DNA of 64,000 nucleotides from Fremontodendron californicum (lineage: Eukaryota > Streptophyta > Magnoliopsida > Malvales > Malvaceae), in assembly GCA_030761205.1 (NCBI GenBank), contig JAULJL010000032.1:8499134-8563133 (forward strand). The letters run 5' to 3'. Made by a program: the position numbers and the translations under genes. Under the pieces are notes generated by a model. The model was not told where the DNA came from. It was given only the letters and a program-made list of their open reading frames with translations, and ran no database searches. Position 1 is the stretch's first letter. Every line of letters starts with the position of its first letter. Positions 16,443 through 29,129 of this stretch are shown here, one piece after another.

Positions 16443-16862
16443 ATGAAATTGAATGTGGATGGTTCAGCCTTTGGAAAGCCTAAACTTGCAGGTATTGGAG
16501 GTGTTCTTCGAGATGATTTTGGCATAATTAGAGGAGTTTTCTCTATGCCAATTGGCAATACAGACTCTAATTATGCAGAATTCTTGGCCATTCGTGAAAC
16601 TTTCCTCTTCTTTGCAGCTTTAGATTTCACAAACACTCATCAACTAATCATTGAAAGTGACTCTGCAAATTTTGTTAGTTGGATCAAAGATGTCTCCAAA
16701 GTCCTTTGGCGCTTGAAGAATTTTTCTAACCACATCCAACAGATTCAGTCAAAGATAAAATTTGACTTCATCACCCACATTCCTAGAAAGCAAAATGCTT
16801 TGGTTGACCGTCTGGCAAATTCGAGTACACAAAAAGAACAAATTCTTTCTGCCTATTTCTAA
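16443..16862 (+). CDS. LINE RNase H domain (RVT_3 type), open remnant
   Basis: 139 residues from the first Met, though the domain really begins upstream (PPCGFMKLNVDG). All four expected acidic residues are visible: D6 in NVDGSAFG, E46 in YAEFLAIRE, D73 in ESDSAN and D122 in NALVDRLA. It would nick RNA in RNA-DNA hybrids as the end of the LINE polyprotein. The frame is intact but isolated from the reverse transcriptase by stops, so it is a relic. Confidence 0.75.
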   Translation: MKLNVDGSAFGKPKLAGIGGVLRDDFGIIRGVFSMPIGNTDSNYAEFLAIRETFLFFAALDFTNTHQLIIESDSANFVSWIKDVSKVLWRLKNFSNHIQQIQSKIKFDFITHIPRKQNALVDRLANSSTQKEQILSAYF

Positions 16863-17929
16863 TTCATAGAGTAGTTCTCGAGAGATATCTTGGAGTCCAC
16901 CAAGTTCAAGTAGTCTCATGATGATTATAGATAGGTCAACCTTGGCCTATCGATTTTGGAGGAGCTTTTAGGGATGAAAATAGTGAAGGGGGTTTTCTCT
17001 AAATCAGTTGAATTGGTTGATTCTTACTTCAAAGAGTTTTTACCTATCGTGAGATGCTTTTGGTTTTTGCGATTATAATGTCGTGGCAGATGGGCTCACT
17101 AAAACAGGTGTTAATTGCACTCATAAATGATAGCATGGCTTTGAATCAGCGGGGGCTCGTGTTTTTGTTTTATGGAAAAGAAGTGGGGAACGACTTCAAA
17201 TAAGTGGCTAAGTTGTGGGGAGGTGTGGCTTACTATCTCTAACCTTTAAGTGGTCTGGCTTAAGGAAATCGAGGAGGGGCATGCTAATTCTAAGGCTAAG
17301 GGTGGATCTAATAAGCTAGAATTGAGAGACTATGGAAGATGTGGTACTGATTAATTTTGTTGCAAGTTGCTTTGAAACAAGACCTTTTTGTTTCTTGTCC
17401 CTTATTCATCCTTGTTGGGGATTTCAGGTGCATGGGTCGTGTTTCTTTTTATTCCTATTTTGTTGGTCATGAATATTGGTATGAAGTTGTCTTCCCTTTC
17501 TTGTTTTCTTGATCTTATTGGGAGTTTCGAATTATGCTTTCCTTTGTGACGACGTGTTTGGCTGCTTTGGAAAGAGGATCTGTCATCTTTCAAAGTTTGT
17601 GCTCTTCATGAGCTTTTACAATGCACAAAAGGTGCTATCGTTTTGCCTAAAAGCAAAACTTATTGTCAGATTTGTGCTTTTTATATTTCCTATCTTTAGC
17701 TGGAGCTATGATGGGTTTAATGCTTTGTGCATTTCTCTATTTTTATTTGTTGATGATCGGATGTACAGAATAGTTCTCATGTATTCCATTGGGATTTTAT
17801 CTCTTGTTGTTTCTTGTATGGGTCTTAGGTTTCTATTCTCGAATAATATTGTTGCATTAAGAAAAAAAAAAAATTTCTATCGTCCTGGGTTTTTAAAGAA
17901 AGAGAAGATGGAGTTTTTTTAACTTCGTG
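16863..17929 (+). other. LINE 3' tail and unassigned DNA
   Basis: Near 17070-17130 a second short RNase H-like end reads NVVADGLTKTG. The rest is T-rich, ends in an A run near 17863-17873, and resembles a LINE 3' untranslated region. An open frame of 137 residues at 17509-17922 has no recognisable domain and looks accidental. Confidence 0.45.
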
Positions 17930-19439
17930 GATCAAAATTAAAATTATTATCACATGTTTTATTTATTTTTTAAATTATTTTTTATTTTTAAATACACATG
18001 TATCATTCTATTAATTTCGTTTATGGATGAAATAATATCTTCCAAATCTCAAGCCGACAACAACAATCCATTTTCCTAAACAAAATGATGGATCCTAGTT
18101 TGGGCCAAGAAGGCATAAGGTGTTTTAGACCTTTTTAAATTTTGAGCTCTTACTTGATTATATAAAGTCCAATTTCAATTTCAAAATTTGTAAGGTTAAA
18201 GGTTATTAAAACAAAAATTTTTAACTATTTAAAATTAGAATTCGTTTTTCATTTTTTGTGAAGTTTTTAAATTTTATAAATGGGTTAAGAAGCTGACAAG
18301 TGTTTTCTTATTATATTATATTTTTAATATTTTTTACTATACCTTACAAGACATATGTCACTATATATATATTTTAAATTAACATTAATAGTAAGAAAAT
18401 TTCAATTCAAGTATTTACAGAAAGCTTTTTTCATGGTGTCTGGAAAGGGAAATAGAAAAAAATTATTTACTAAAAATATTGTATTAATATATTTTTTTTG
18501 ATATTATTAAATAACGTACTCACATATCTGTATTCCATTTTTGGACATTTTTTAAACGATTTTACGTATCAAAAATTTTGAGCAAATAACGAATCCGAAC
18601 CTTATGCCTCCTGCTTGTACTCGAACCCAATCCATGAAGATAACCTGCATCCTGCTTGTTCATAGGACTAGGGTAGGAGCATGCTCTCTGAGTATCGGCA
18701 GCTATCCAGATATCAGTATGTAGGCTTGGTATAAATTAAAATAACTTAGAAAATTAATTATAAGTTTGATCATATAAGTTTAATTTAATGTTTAATAAAA
18801 CAAATTCAATCAAAACTCATGATTACAAATTAATTTGAGCTTAATATACAATTTGTTAAGATCGTGGGCTTTGGAGGTGGGTCCAGCTCGAAAGACAATT
18901 TTGGAAGAATAACAAGGTCCAAAGCTGACTCAAGAACTGTAGCAAGACAGATCAGATGCAAAACAGTTACATAGGATAACAAGGCAGTTACTTTGTAGAG
19001 GGTGATTACCATCCATGATCTGCAACCATGAATGCAAACCGATTAGTGCTGTAGTTGAAGAGCTCATGTGGGAAGTCAACTAAGTCCTAGTTCGAAGAAG
19101 GGCTCCAATGCGATAGGATTCATTCTCACCGCACCAGAGCCACGTTGGGGGTCAAAAATATTACTAGCACTTCATAGCAATTTCAGTTTGGCCCCAAACG
19201 TGGTTTCGTTGGGATGACAATGAACTTCCATCGTGCTGGAGTGAATGTTAGATATCTTTGTAGTATTAATAAAAGTTTGTAAGATGTAAAAAAATTTCCA
19301 AAATCAAATCAAATCAAAATCACATTTATGTTTATCTTTTTGTTGTATATATATATATATATATATTATTCCCTAATAATGAATAATGTTTAAATTATTT
19401 TTAAGTGGCTTTTAAAAAAATAAAATAGAAATCATATAA
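17930..19439. other. A+T-rich DNA without recognisable genes
   Basis: No domain is seen on either strand. 18840-19260 is less A+T-rich and may be an old repeat of unknown type. A TA microsatellite lies at about 19347-19366. Confidence 0.6.
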
Positions 19440-20089
19440 ATTGCATAACTGTTGAAAGAAGAGGTTTGGAAGTTGAAAAAAGAAAACCTTGGAATGAAAA
19501 TGAGCAAAGTAGTCGGCTACCATTGAAGAGTGGTCGGTTGCCCAAGCTTAAAGGCTCTTGATTTGAAGTTATGCCTAGGGAATCAGGATGCCTGCCTCAG
19601 AGCATCTGAATGCTTTACGGGTTTTGCATTATGTTTGAAATTTTAACTAGGGCATCAAGATGTCATGGATCGGGCATCCGCATACCCCACTTAGGAATTC
19701 AAAAAATATATCCGTCGGACATGTTACTTTATTTCAAGCATGATGATTCTTCATCCAAGACGTGATTATTTATGGAAGTGTGTTTCAAACATCGGCTGGA
19801 GCTTATAAATACTACAACTAAATCTTAATTAATTACATCATCAAGATTCATTCATGCTCTCTCACTCTCAAATTTTTGGTTTATGGTTCATGTGTGTTCA
19901 AATGATTCTTGAAGTGCAATCTTGATTCTTTTCGTTTAGGTATTGTATCTCGAAGATACAGTTTTCAAGAGTCCATTTGCATTATATTGGAAAAAATATT
20001 TGTTGAGAATTGATAATGAAATCATCAATTCAGCTAGAGCATATTTTGCTTAACTTTGATTCTTAGCTTGCTCCTAGCACAAAACCTCC
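19440..20089 (+). repeat. possible LTR-like promoter region
   Basis: It contains TTATAAATACTACA near 19805, a CT-rich leader (CTCTCTCACTCTC) and degenerate copies of the GGCATCCGNATGCC motif (19580-19710) also seen near 28140-28520. No coding sequence. The element type is undetermined. Confidence 0.3.
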
Positions 20090-21110
20090 AAGATCACCAA
20101 GTTAGGTTGTTGTAAAACTTTAATTGTCTAAGTGCCCAGCTTCTAATGAAAGTCCACACGAACAAAGAGTGAAATAGCCTTAAGAAGGATGAGAAGAATT
20201 TTGACTGAATACTATGCTAGTAATAACAGCAACCTCACTAATCTTTTACTAGGTTTTTCTCAACACATGAGATTAGTAATTGAAAATAAATGAGAGGGGC
20301 AGCCAAGCCTTTTTTATATTGAGGAGGGTTTGGCCTACTCCTATTTTTCTTGGGTCTTTGACTATTCCCCTTGGGCTTTTAATTTATTTAATTTAGTCAC
20401 TGAAGTGTTTAATTTCTTTTAATTAAGTCCAACCATAAGAAAGACAATATCAAAGTATAACATTCCTCTTATAAGATCATTAGTAATCTCAAGTCAAGGA
20501 TCACTTATACAACCATCACATGAGAATGTTACCTCAAACTCTAAATGATTTACCAAATGACATTCTCATATCGAGTCATGTCCAGTAAACTTGTTCTTAT
20601 AACAAGTACTCATATGCTAACTCAACTTTATCCAAACTTCAACCTATGAGATCGGATTTTTGCTTCACAAACAAGAGTATAATCATGTGCCAATCTCAAT
20701 AGCTTTATCAAAGTCTTTTCTTAATAAAACATTAACTAGGAACATTTAAGGAATAAACTTTGATGTAATGATGATCTCATAATTACAACTTATTGCAATT
20801 CCCTTGCAAAGCTTATTTATTACAAGAACTTTATTAAGCACTAATAATAACACAAGTAAAAGTTTATAGATAAATGAAGGCCTCTATTATATATAAAATC
20901 CATATTTATCATGAGTATTTTAGACAAATCCAATTGGCCTCTAAGGTATACTCCAATAATCTTCCACTTCCACAAAAGCCTATCACCTATGTATCTAATA
21001 CCAAATCGACTAAATGCCTATCATACTTCTATTGGTACAACGACTTAGAGGATCATCTAGGTTATCCTCCGTGGGTACTCATTTTATCTTTATATCACCT
21101 CTAGTGATTA
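20090..21110 (-). repeat. probable Copia LTR, degenerate
   Basis: It lies downstream (minus strand) of a Copia RNase H remnant. In sense orientation it has an ATATAAAAAAGGC TATA-like site near 20320 and a leader before 20110. Edges cannot be fixed. Confidence 0.4.
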
Positions 21111-21450
21111 TCGCCCTAATGAGATGATAATGACTCAATATATGTTTGTAACGTTGATGAAATTAACCTTGGTTCCTTTGCTTGTGCAATGGCTCCATTG
21201 TTATCACAATAATTTTTATTAGATCAACAATGATATGAACGACACATAGTTCAATATTGAACTTCTTGATCCCAATTGCCTTTTTTTTTTGTTGCCTCAA
21301 ACATAGTGATGTCCTCGGCTTCAGTTGTATAATCCATGCTTGTAGCTTGTTTGGAATTTTTCAAACTAATCGCTCCATCATTAAGAATAAAAACATAGCC
21401 ACTTTGAGATTTGCTATCATCCTTGTCGGATTGAAAGCTAGCATCAAAAT
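21111..21450 (-). pseudogene. Copia RNase H remnant
   Basis: Minus-strand translation gives FDASFQSDKDDSKSQSGYVF, then SKQATSMDYTTEAED and, after a stop and frameshift, CDNNGAIAQAKEPR. These are the ordered RNase H motifs of plant Ty1/Copia pol. Stops break it. Confidence 0.85.
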
Positions 21451-22289
21451 ATTATTAAAATATTAAATAGTATATTCTAAAATTAAAATATATTATTTAT
21501 TAATATAAAAAAAAAATTCGATCTTGAGCTTAAAACATCATGTTCATGACGCGAGGGGACTCGAATTAGGTTTACGAGCATGGCACGAAGCCTAATTTGT
21601 TGACACCTTTGTTTTTAACCATTTTAAAATTAAATAATATAATAGTAAAATTGCATTCATTCAAAAAATTAATAGTAAATTTAATCGCCACCATAAGTAC
21701 AATGATAAATTTGAACATTATTCCTTAATAAAAAAAGATAATATGGTGTAATTTTCTCGTTCAACTCCTTGTCCTATATATATATATAATATAATTATAA
21801 TTATAAAAAATTGTAAGAACAATATACATTTTTGTATATGTATGTTTGAGTGCTTGCTATAATAATAAATCCAATTTGGGGACTATTTTTAGGTTCTTAC
21901 GTGCATGTTTTATTGATTAATAATTTAGAATGGGTGACGTAAACTAGAGTTGGAATAGATAACGTTGATTTAATTAATGTATCAAATTGCTATGAACTAT
22001 TAAGCATGGAAAATAGCATCATTGTCATTTCTATATTATATTGGTTTTGTTGTTATATATTGCTCAAGTGGCCAAGCAGATCTTTCGGTTAATAAAATTA
22101 AGTAATTGAGGATGATTCTCGCAGCTGATAATTATAAATGTCTTTCAGAGTCGTCCAATCAGAAGAAAACTTAAAGTTAACGTGAATTTACTTATATTAA
22201 TATAAAATTAATTTAATTTTATAAATTTTCGTAACTTTTTATATGATTAATATTTATATTAATATTCATTAATTTAGCAATCATAACAA
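21451..22289. other. A+T-rich DNA; one half of a fold-back-type end
   Basis: No genes. 22182-22260 resembles one end of the fold-back element at 24440-25070 (TTACTTATATTAATATAAAA followed by a similar TTTTTATA stretch). A short TA repeat lies at about 21776-21788. Confidence 0.5.
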
Positions 22290-23310
22290 CTTATACTTTC
22301 TCTTTCTAAATCTCTCCGGCTACTTCTTTCTCTACTATCACTTGAGATCTTGAATTATCTTAATGTTAGAATACACCCCTGAGTCACAACTCTGATGTCC
22401 CTTGACCATTTCTTCACCTTGCAAGACACAGAGACCACACCAGGAAATCAATTCACTACATGGGCGGCCACACATTCTCCACACACCACGCTTCATTCAC
22501 GAGTTCTCTTCATTCTTGGTGAATATTCGAATCCACTCTGTAATATTTGATGCTTTCGTTGAAAGGAGAACTCATCACATGCCTCCTCGTAAGAGAGCTC
22601 TTACAAAGGCTGGTCCAAGAAAACCACCGACATGAAGTGATCTTTCCACACAAAGAGGGAGAAGACTAGAAGTAACCACTTCACCTGCTGTCACACCAAA
22701 AAGAGCGCTCACTGAAGTTCAAGGGTCTCTACTCACTCCGAGGCCTAACTCACCAAGGCCCATGAAAGTCACGTCACAAGGCAACCCAATTCATATAACC
22801 CTCATGGCTTAAAGAAGGCCCAAACCATCTCTTATATGGACCCAATTGACAAAGGCTTGAGATAGCCCATCAAGACTCACCATTGTAGGAACCAATAAGA
22901 TGGCGACACTTGACAATTTGGACCCAAGTGACAAAGGCTTGACATTGCCCTTCAAGTCTCATCATTGTAGGAACCAACAAGATGGCGACACTTGACGTCC
23001 GTGACATTATAAATAGGGGCTTTATTCATTGATTTAACATTTAACAACTCATAAAAGGTTAAAGCTTCTCTCTCTAAAACTCTCTAACTACTTTTCTCTT
23101 TACGATCACTTGGGATATTGAATTGATTTTAGCATCGAAGTATGTTCCGAAGTCACAACTACAGCACTCTGATCGCTTTTTCTCCTTGTAGGACACGAAG
23201 CCACCACATCAAGAGATCACTTCACTACCTTGATGACCACACCTTTACCACACGACCAACACTTTGTTCACGAGCTCTCTTTATACATAGTTGATATCTG
23301 AATCCAAAGT
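22290..23310 (+). mobile_element. small TRIM-like LTR element remnant
   Basis: A roughly 250-bp block at 22290-22537 recurs, diverged, at 23040-23301. Both end GAATCCA. Between them are a short Met-Pro-Pro-Arg-Lys reading at 22577, like a gag start, and non-coding DNA. TTATAAATAGGGGC near 23010 is a clear TATA box for the right copy. No polymerase is present. Edges and duplication are not established. Confidence 0.45.
22840..23000. repeat. two tandem 82-bp repeats
   Basis: 22840-22921 and 22922-about 23000 share most positions, including GACAAAGGCTTGA, CATTGTAGGAACCAA and AAGATGGCGACACTTGAC. The pair ends just upstream of the TATA box of the TRIM-like LTR. Confidence 0.8.
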
Positions 23311-24439
23311 GAGAAGAGGTTTAGCTTTAGATATTTTAAAGTTTCGAATCATAGTACTTCTTGTACCAAAAAAATATCAACTTCAAAAATTTCAAGAAAT
23401 TATTTGGACAAGCATATCTAATATTATTATCATATTTAAATTTAACCCGATTTATGAACACTGATATCATGCATGTAACTAAATTAAAGAAAAGTATTTG
23501 ACACTACGTCAAATTTAACATATAACAACATTTTGAAGTGCTGTGAAAATTAAAAAAATTGTTTCTATAAGACAAGATAACACTTATTTATATGCTGTAT
23601 ATGTGACCGCAACCTTATGTCTTTAGTAGCATTTTTACATATGTATAATAATACTTATCAAAATGCTGCTATTTCTACTTTATAACAGTTTTTCATGACT
23701 TTTTGCATGCATTTCTCATTTGCTGCAAAAGATTATAAGTGTTATCAGAAATATTTTTATATGATAAAATTTATGACAGCACATGTCAAATGCTTCTAAA
23801 TTTTTTTAAAATGCTGTAATTATTAGCCATTATAATATATAACAGCAATATGCAAAATGATGTCAAAATGTTGCTTTTACTATTTTTAACAATATTTAAA
23901 AAATGCTATAAAAAATATTATTTAAAATTAATTTTGGCGTAATGTGATTTATAAACAATTAGAGATATATCAAAGCTAATGGTAAAAATTTGAAAATTAC
24001 TGATAGAGAATTTTCTAATTAACAAAATACAAGTATCAGCGAATTTGTTCTTGTTTTTCCATTAACAATGTTAATCATGGGTTCCTTAAAAGACGAGATT
24101 AAAACCAAATCCTGAGAGAGGAAGGGGACCATAAGCACAATTAGCAGAAGATAGCGAAAACAGATAGACAAGAAATTATAAAATATGATTTGAATGATCT
24201 TAAATTATAATAATAATAATCTTAATCTAACTTTATAATCAGTTGCTTGATTTTGACAATATTATATTTATATTAACGATAATGGGGGTATATTGGTGTA
24301 TGAGGTTCTTGATCAACTTTATATATAAAATGAAAGTTGTTTAGAGCTACATTTTCCAGGCAAAACCTAAAAATGTTAGGTTAGCTTTTTTATATAACTT
24401 TTAATGTATCAATATATATATATATATATATATATATAA
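23311..24439. other. A+T-rich DNA without recognisable genes
   Basis: Short homopolymers and scattered GCTGT and ACAGCA motifs near 23530-23900, possibly an eroded repeat. A TA microsatellite lies at 24413-24438. Confidence 0.6.
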
Positions 24440-25070
24440 TTCACTTACATTAATATAAAACTAAATTAGTTTTACACATTTTTATAATTTTTTATACGAT
24501 GTATATTTTAACAAACCGATCGTTAAATTTAACAATATAATTGTACTCGTCATGCACGTAAAATTTTGAATCGATCCGATATCTCTATTATATGGATCGA
24601 GAATACTATCTTGTTTAATATATATTTTACGGTTGAAAGTTTTTTACATCGAACAAATAGTTAGACATTTTTAATTTACTTGAAACTTGACGTGGATGAT
24701 TTACGTGAATAGAACATGAAATACTTTAGTTTTACACAATTTCATAACTTTTTATACGATTTATATTTTAACAAATCGACCGTTATATTTAACAATATAA
24801 TTGTACTCATCGTGCACGTAAAGTTTCGAATCAATCCGATATCTCTATCATATCGATTGAGAATACTATCTTTTTCAATATATATTTAACGGTCGAAAGT
24901 TTTTTATATCGAAAAAATAGTTATACATTTTTAATTTATTCGAAAGTCAATGTGCATGATCTACGTGAATAGAACATGAAATAAGATGGTCGGATTAAAT
25001 AAATATAAACCGTATAAAAAGCTATGAAAGTGTGTAAAACTAATTTAGTTTTACACTAATATAAGTGAAT
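24440..25070. mobile_element. fold-back (MITE-like) element with tandemly duplicated interior
   Basis: The left end (ATTCACTTACATTAATATAA, then AAACTAAATTAGTTTTACAC) and the right end are inverted copies over about 70 bp, with differences. The interior is two diverged copies of a unit near 260 bp (about 24465-24727 and 24728-24985), each with ACGTGAATAGAACATGAAAT near its end. It sits between TA repeats at 24413-24438 and 25077-25107. No coding sequence. Confidence 0.65.
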
Positions 25071-25107
25071 CCCTTCTCATATATATATATATAAATATAT
25101 ATATATA

Positions 25108-26465
25108 AGATTGATTTCATATTGGATAGGTTTGGTTCGAATTAAGCCAGGCTTGAGTAAAGATTTTAGTAATTCGGATAGGTTCGAGTCAGGTCGAATT
25201 ATTATTTAATTATAAAATATCAAAATAATAATATAAAAATATATTTTTTTAAATATTTTTATTAACAATAAAATAAACTTTCAAATTGATCAGATAAAAA
25301 AATAAAAAAATACACAGGTCCTTAAGATTTGTTCACTGAAATCTTCTCTCTACTGGCATGGTTTTCTTTTCTAAGTCGTTTTGGTTTGAGTTGCATGCAC
25401 GCATGTTACTTTTTTCACAAAAACAACTGAAAAAAGAGAGCAAATAAAAGTTTCCCATCTGCTTTATTTCCCAGATTGTCCTTCCAATGTGCTACAATTA
25501 CAAGAGAAACTTCTCTTCCTTTTTGAGTTGGGAAAAAGGCTAGCTTGTTTGAAACAGCAAAATCATTAAAACTAGTTCTACATTAAAAGATACTAAACGG
25601 ATGCCCGCATTTCGTAGCACGATGAATTTTATAATTTTTAAAAATGATAGATTGATATATATATTTCATTATTCTAAAAAAAAAAAAAGCAAATAACAAC
25701 CAATTATATAAATAAAATTTTTTCACAAATCAATGTAAGAAAAATCATGTATTTAAAGAAAAAATAAATTAAAAATAAATGAATAAATTAAAAAAGTAAA
25801 GAGCAATCACAAACACGTCACCTATCATTTCAAACATAAAAAATATTGAAGAAAACAAAAAACGATAATTCACGGCAAATTTGTTTTAGGAAAGGAACAA
25901 CAATAAACATTAAAAAGCTAGAATAAGTTACAAATATAATATACTTAAAATGAACTCGAGTTTGAAAACCCGTTCGAAAAACTCAAACCTGAAACCACCT
26001 AAATTTAACTTGATATAAAAAGTCAAAAATCCGAACCCGAGAAAACTTGAACCTAAAATGATCAAAGCTCGAAATAACCTAAATCTGAAATGTAATAAAT
26101 ATTGTGGTATGTATAGTTTTAAATGATAACTACAACTTAGATTGATAATCAAGAATTTGAGGATACCCCACTTCAAATGTTGTTGATAATTTTTTGAAAA
26201 AAAAAATATTTTTGGATTTAAATTATGTAGAAATGATTGCTCGAACTCGAGCCCTAACCGAAAAAATTTAAACCCAAAATGACTTGAAATCGAAAAAAAA
26301 TCGAATTAAAAAATGATTGCCCAAACTCGAGCCCGAATCGAAAGAGTCTAAACTTGAAATGAATTCGAAACCGAAAAGATCCAAATTCAAAAAGGTATGA
26401 ACCCGAAAAGATCTAAACCTAATATGATCCGAAACTGAAATAATCCGAGATCCAAAATATTTCAT
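25108..26465. repeat. region of degenerate CCGAA / CTCGAACC motifs
   Basis: The left end (25120-25200) has GGTTCGA and TTCGG motifs. 25940-26460 has many CCGAA, CTCGA and AACCCGAAA words in the opposite sense. Such motif-rich ends occur in some plant DNA transposons. The middle (25330-25900) shows nothing recognisable. Open frames on the minus strand (25928-26176, 26268-26465) merely follow the repeat. Confidence 0.4.
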
Positions 26466-26879
26466 TAATGTTAATCAAAAGACAAAACAGACACTAAAAA
26501 TAATCTAAAATTACTTAATTAATCTCAAAATCATATGGCAAAAGTCCAAATCAACTCTACTTTTTAATTAGATACCACAATTAACCCCCAAACTATAACT
26601 TATGACATGTATTATATGGCAAAAAAATATGATTCAAAATTTCAAATTGAGCTTTCTCATATATTTTGGGATAGCTTTTAATGTATGTATAGATGATTAG
26701 TCCATCCGTAAAAGAAGAATTTGTCAACCAAAATTTGAAACTTGTAGGAAGTATGTAGAAGTAAAATTTTGAATGTATTATTGCACCAAATTTTTTTTGA
26801 ATGTACTAACAGGCTGATATGAGAGAATATGTTGTTAAAATATTAGGTGTCAACGATCTTTCAATTGCCAGCGATCTGA
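26466..26879. other. A+T-rich DNA without recognisable genes
   Basis: No domain, repeat or terminal structure could be recognised on either strand. Confidence 0.6.
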
Positions 26880-29129
26880 AAAGAATTTTTTTTTTTTAAT
26901 AAATAGGAAATCGAAGGAGTGTCACCAATATTTTTGATTAGGTGTGATTCATTACCTATAAAAATTTTATCTTTCTAGAAAATCCTATAATTAATTAAAA
27001 TTTGTTAAAAGATAATTTTTTGAGGTTTGCAAACTAAAGTGGGTTAGAGAATACGATTACGTGTGGGAAAAGTATTAGCAGTAAGCACCCCACAATATCC
27101 GTTCGAAAACGTTACCAATTAATTATGTATTATCTTTTAAAAAATATTTTAATTTCAATATTTAAAAATAATTCCCTTAATCAATTTTTTAGTCCACATT
27201 TTACTTTAAGGAAAAACAAACCATTTTGTTTGGAAATAAAATGGAGTTTTTCGTCACGATAAAACTTTCCTATTTCCCCAATAACTTAGCGGAATATAGA
27301 AAAAATTTTCTCGATTAAAATTTCCATTTAATTCTTCAAAAATGGTATTCCTTTATGAAAAATAACTGCTAGAATTCCTTCCAGCAACATGGCAGAGACT
27401 GAAAAATTATTTTCACTTAAGAATATTGTCTTATTTTATTATTTTTTTAAAAAATGACTCCAGTTTTGACAAAATTTTATTTTTTTACAAGTTAAAAAAA
27501 ATGAAATTAATAGAAATAAACAAATAGATATATACGATAAATAAATGACAATTAAAAAATATCATATATACTAAATAAAGAAAAACAAGACATCATAAAT
27601 AAATTTCTATTTTTAGAATTAACAATATGTTTTTGATTTTCCAATGACTTGATGGAATTTATGAAGTTAATCTTTTAGGCAAAAATTTCCATAATACTCT
27701 ATAAAACACAAATAATACTTTCTCGTGAAAGGATTTTGGGAGTACTCTCCAATAGCTTGGCAGAGGTCTCGAAACCACTCTCACTAAGTCACACCATTCA
27801 TTTTATTATTATTATCATTTCTATTATAACCCACTATTAACCATATCGAATTAAAGCCAGTACTAATCAAAGACAATTAAATGAATAACTAAACAATCTA
27901 AATAAAGAGCAAAAATTTAAATAAAGATAAATTAAATAAATAAATGTACACATAAATTAAATAACTAAAACAAAAATAACGTATAATAAATTGCAGAACA
28001 ATAAATTACGAATTAAAGAAAATAAAAATAATGAAAGGTGCATAATATAAATAATAATTATAAATAAGAAAATTAAAGGATAAGTAAATGAATGAAATAA
28101 ATAAATAGTGTAAATAAATAAACAACAAAAAATAAAAATGAGATTAAAAGAGCGCATTTGAATGCCCTAAGAAGGTATTTGCATGCCTTTTCTAGGAAAT
28201 GTATTTCTCCTTCAAAACATAGGCATCCGAATGCCTTAGAGAAACTTTCAAGCAAATGTGATTTGGGGGTCAGCCATCTGAATGCCATTGATTGGGCATC
28301 CGAATGCCCTTGAACAATTTTGAAACAAGTTGTAAATTGATTTTAGGGCATTCAAATGCCATTGAGAGCGCATATGAATGCTCTTTCTGGAAAATAATTT
28401 TCGACAAATAAACAAAAGGGCATCTAAAATACTCGAGACCAAGTTTTTAAATGCCCAAATGTACAATATAGGCAACATCATTTCAAATCGAGGACATTCG
28501 AATGCCATGAGATGGGCATATGAATTCCCTCTACAACACATTGAAATCACTTTGAATCGTTTTAAAAGTCATTCAAAATCAAGATTGAAAATGACTTATT
28601 CTTTTGAAAAGGTTATAATCCAGTGAAAGAACAAAAATCTTAGCTATTTTGATAAAAAAAATCTTTTGTTTGAATTTTTGAAAACACTATTAAGACTTTT
28701 GCTTGACATTTTGGATGAGGAATGAGCATTGGTTGCTCACCTTCATACTTAGAAGCAAACTTGTATTCCTTCTCCCCTTTGTTTTACTTTATTGTTTTTG
28801 GAACTTAATGAAAACCAAAAATGAATAAAGATCAATTAGTTTGATTTTGATCGAATCAAACCAGGTCGTGCTTTGAAAATATTTTTTTATTGGCTTGGTT
28901 TGAGCTTGACTAGAAATCTAAAGCAGCAAGCTAGAAGTAATCCAAACAACCATTGATTTGTCGTGGATATACAAAAAAAAAAAAAAAAAAAAGCCTATTT
29001 GATTTGAAAAAGGTTTTGAAAATGACTTCAAAAGTTTTAGCAATCAACCAGAAAAATCACTATAACAGAACATCGAAGAACAGAAAAAAGAGTTTAGGAA
29101 ACTAAAGGAAAAGAAGAAGAAATCTACCT
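26880..29129 (-). repeat. diverged Ogre-like LTR, minus sense
   Basis: 26910-27130 matches the solo LTR start region (GGAGT-C-CCACCAAT, GGTGTGAT, GATTACGTGTGGG, TTAGCA-CCAC), with much decay. Its right end, AGAAGAAATCTACCT, matches the position in the solo LTR shortly before that LTR's terminus, then is replaced by a plus-sense LTR at 29130. Terminal sequences are missing on both sides. Confidence 0.55.
28140..28520. repeat. array of near-palindromic GGCATNCGAATGCC motifs
   Basis: At least seven imperfect copies of a self-complementary core, for example GCATCCGAATGCC near 28207 and 28286, separated by 20-60 bp. Related words occur at 31095-31310 and 19580-19710. Each can form a small hairpin. 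Confidence 0.6.

Larger units (their letters stand above)
14655..17875 (+). mobile_element. decayed L1-type LINE with RNase H, 5' truncated
   Basis: In order: the end of a LINE reverse transcriptase, a zf-RVT region, an RNase H domain, a 3' tail and an A-rich end near 17863-17873. The 5' part (ORF1, endonuclease, most of the reverse transcriptase) is missing, as expected from target-primed truncation. Multiple stops and frameshifts are present. Confidence 0.7.

Noticed and set aside
17509..17922. 137-residue hydrophobic frame as a membrane protein gene
   Set aside because: T-rich DNA at the LINE tail gives Phe/Leu-rich frames; no start context, domain or repeat support.
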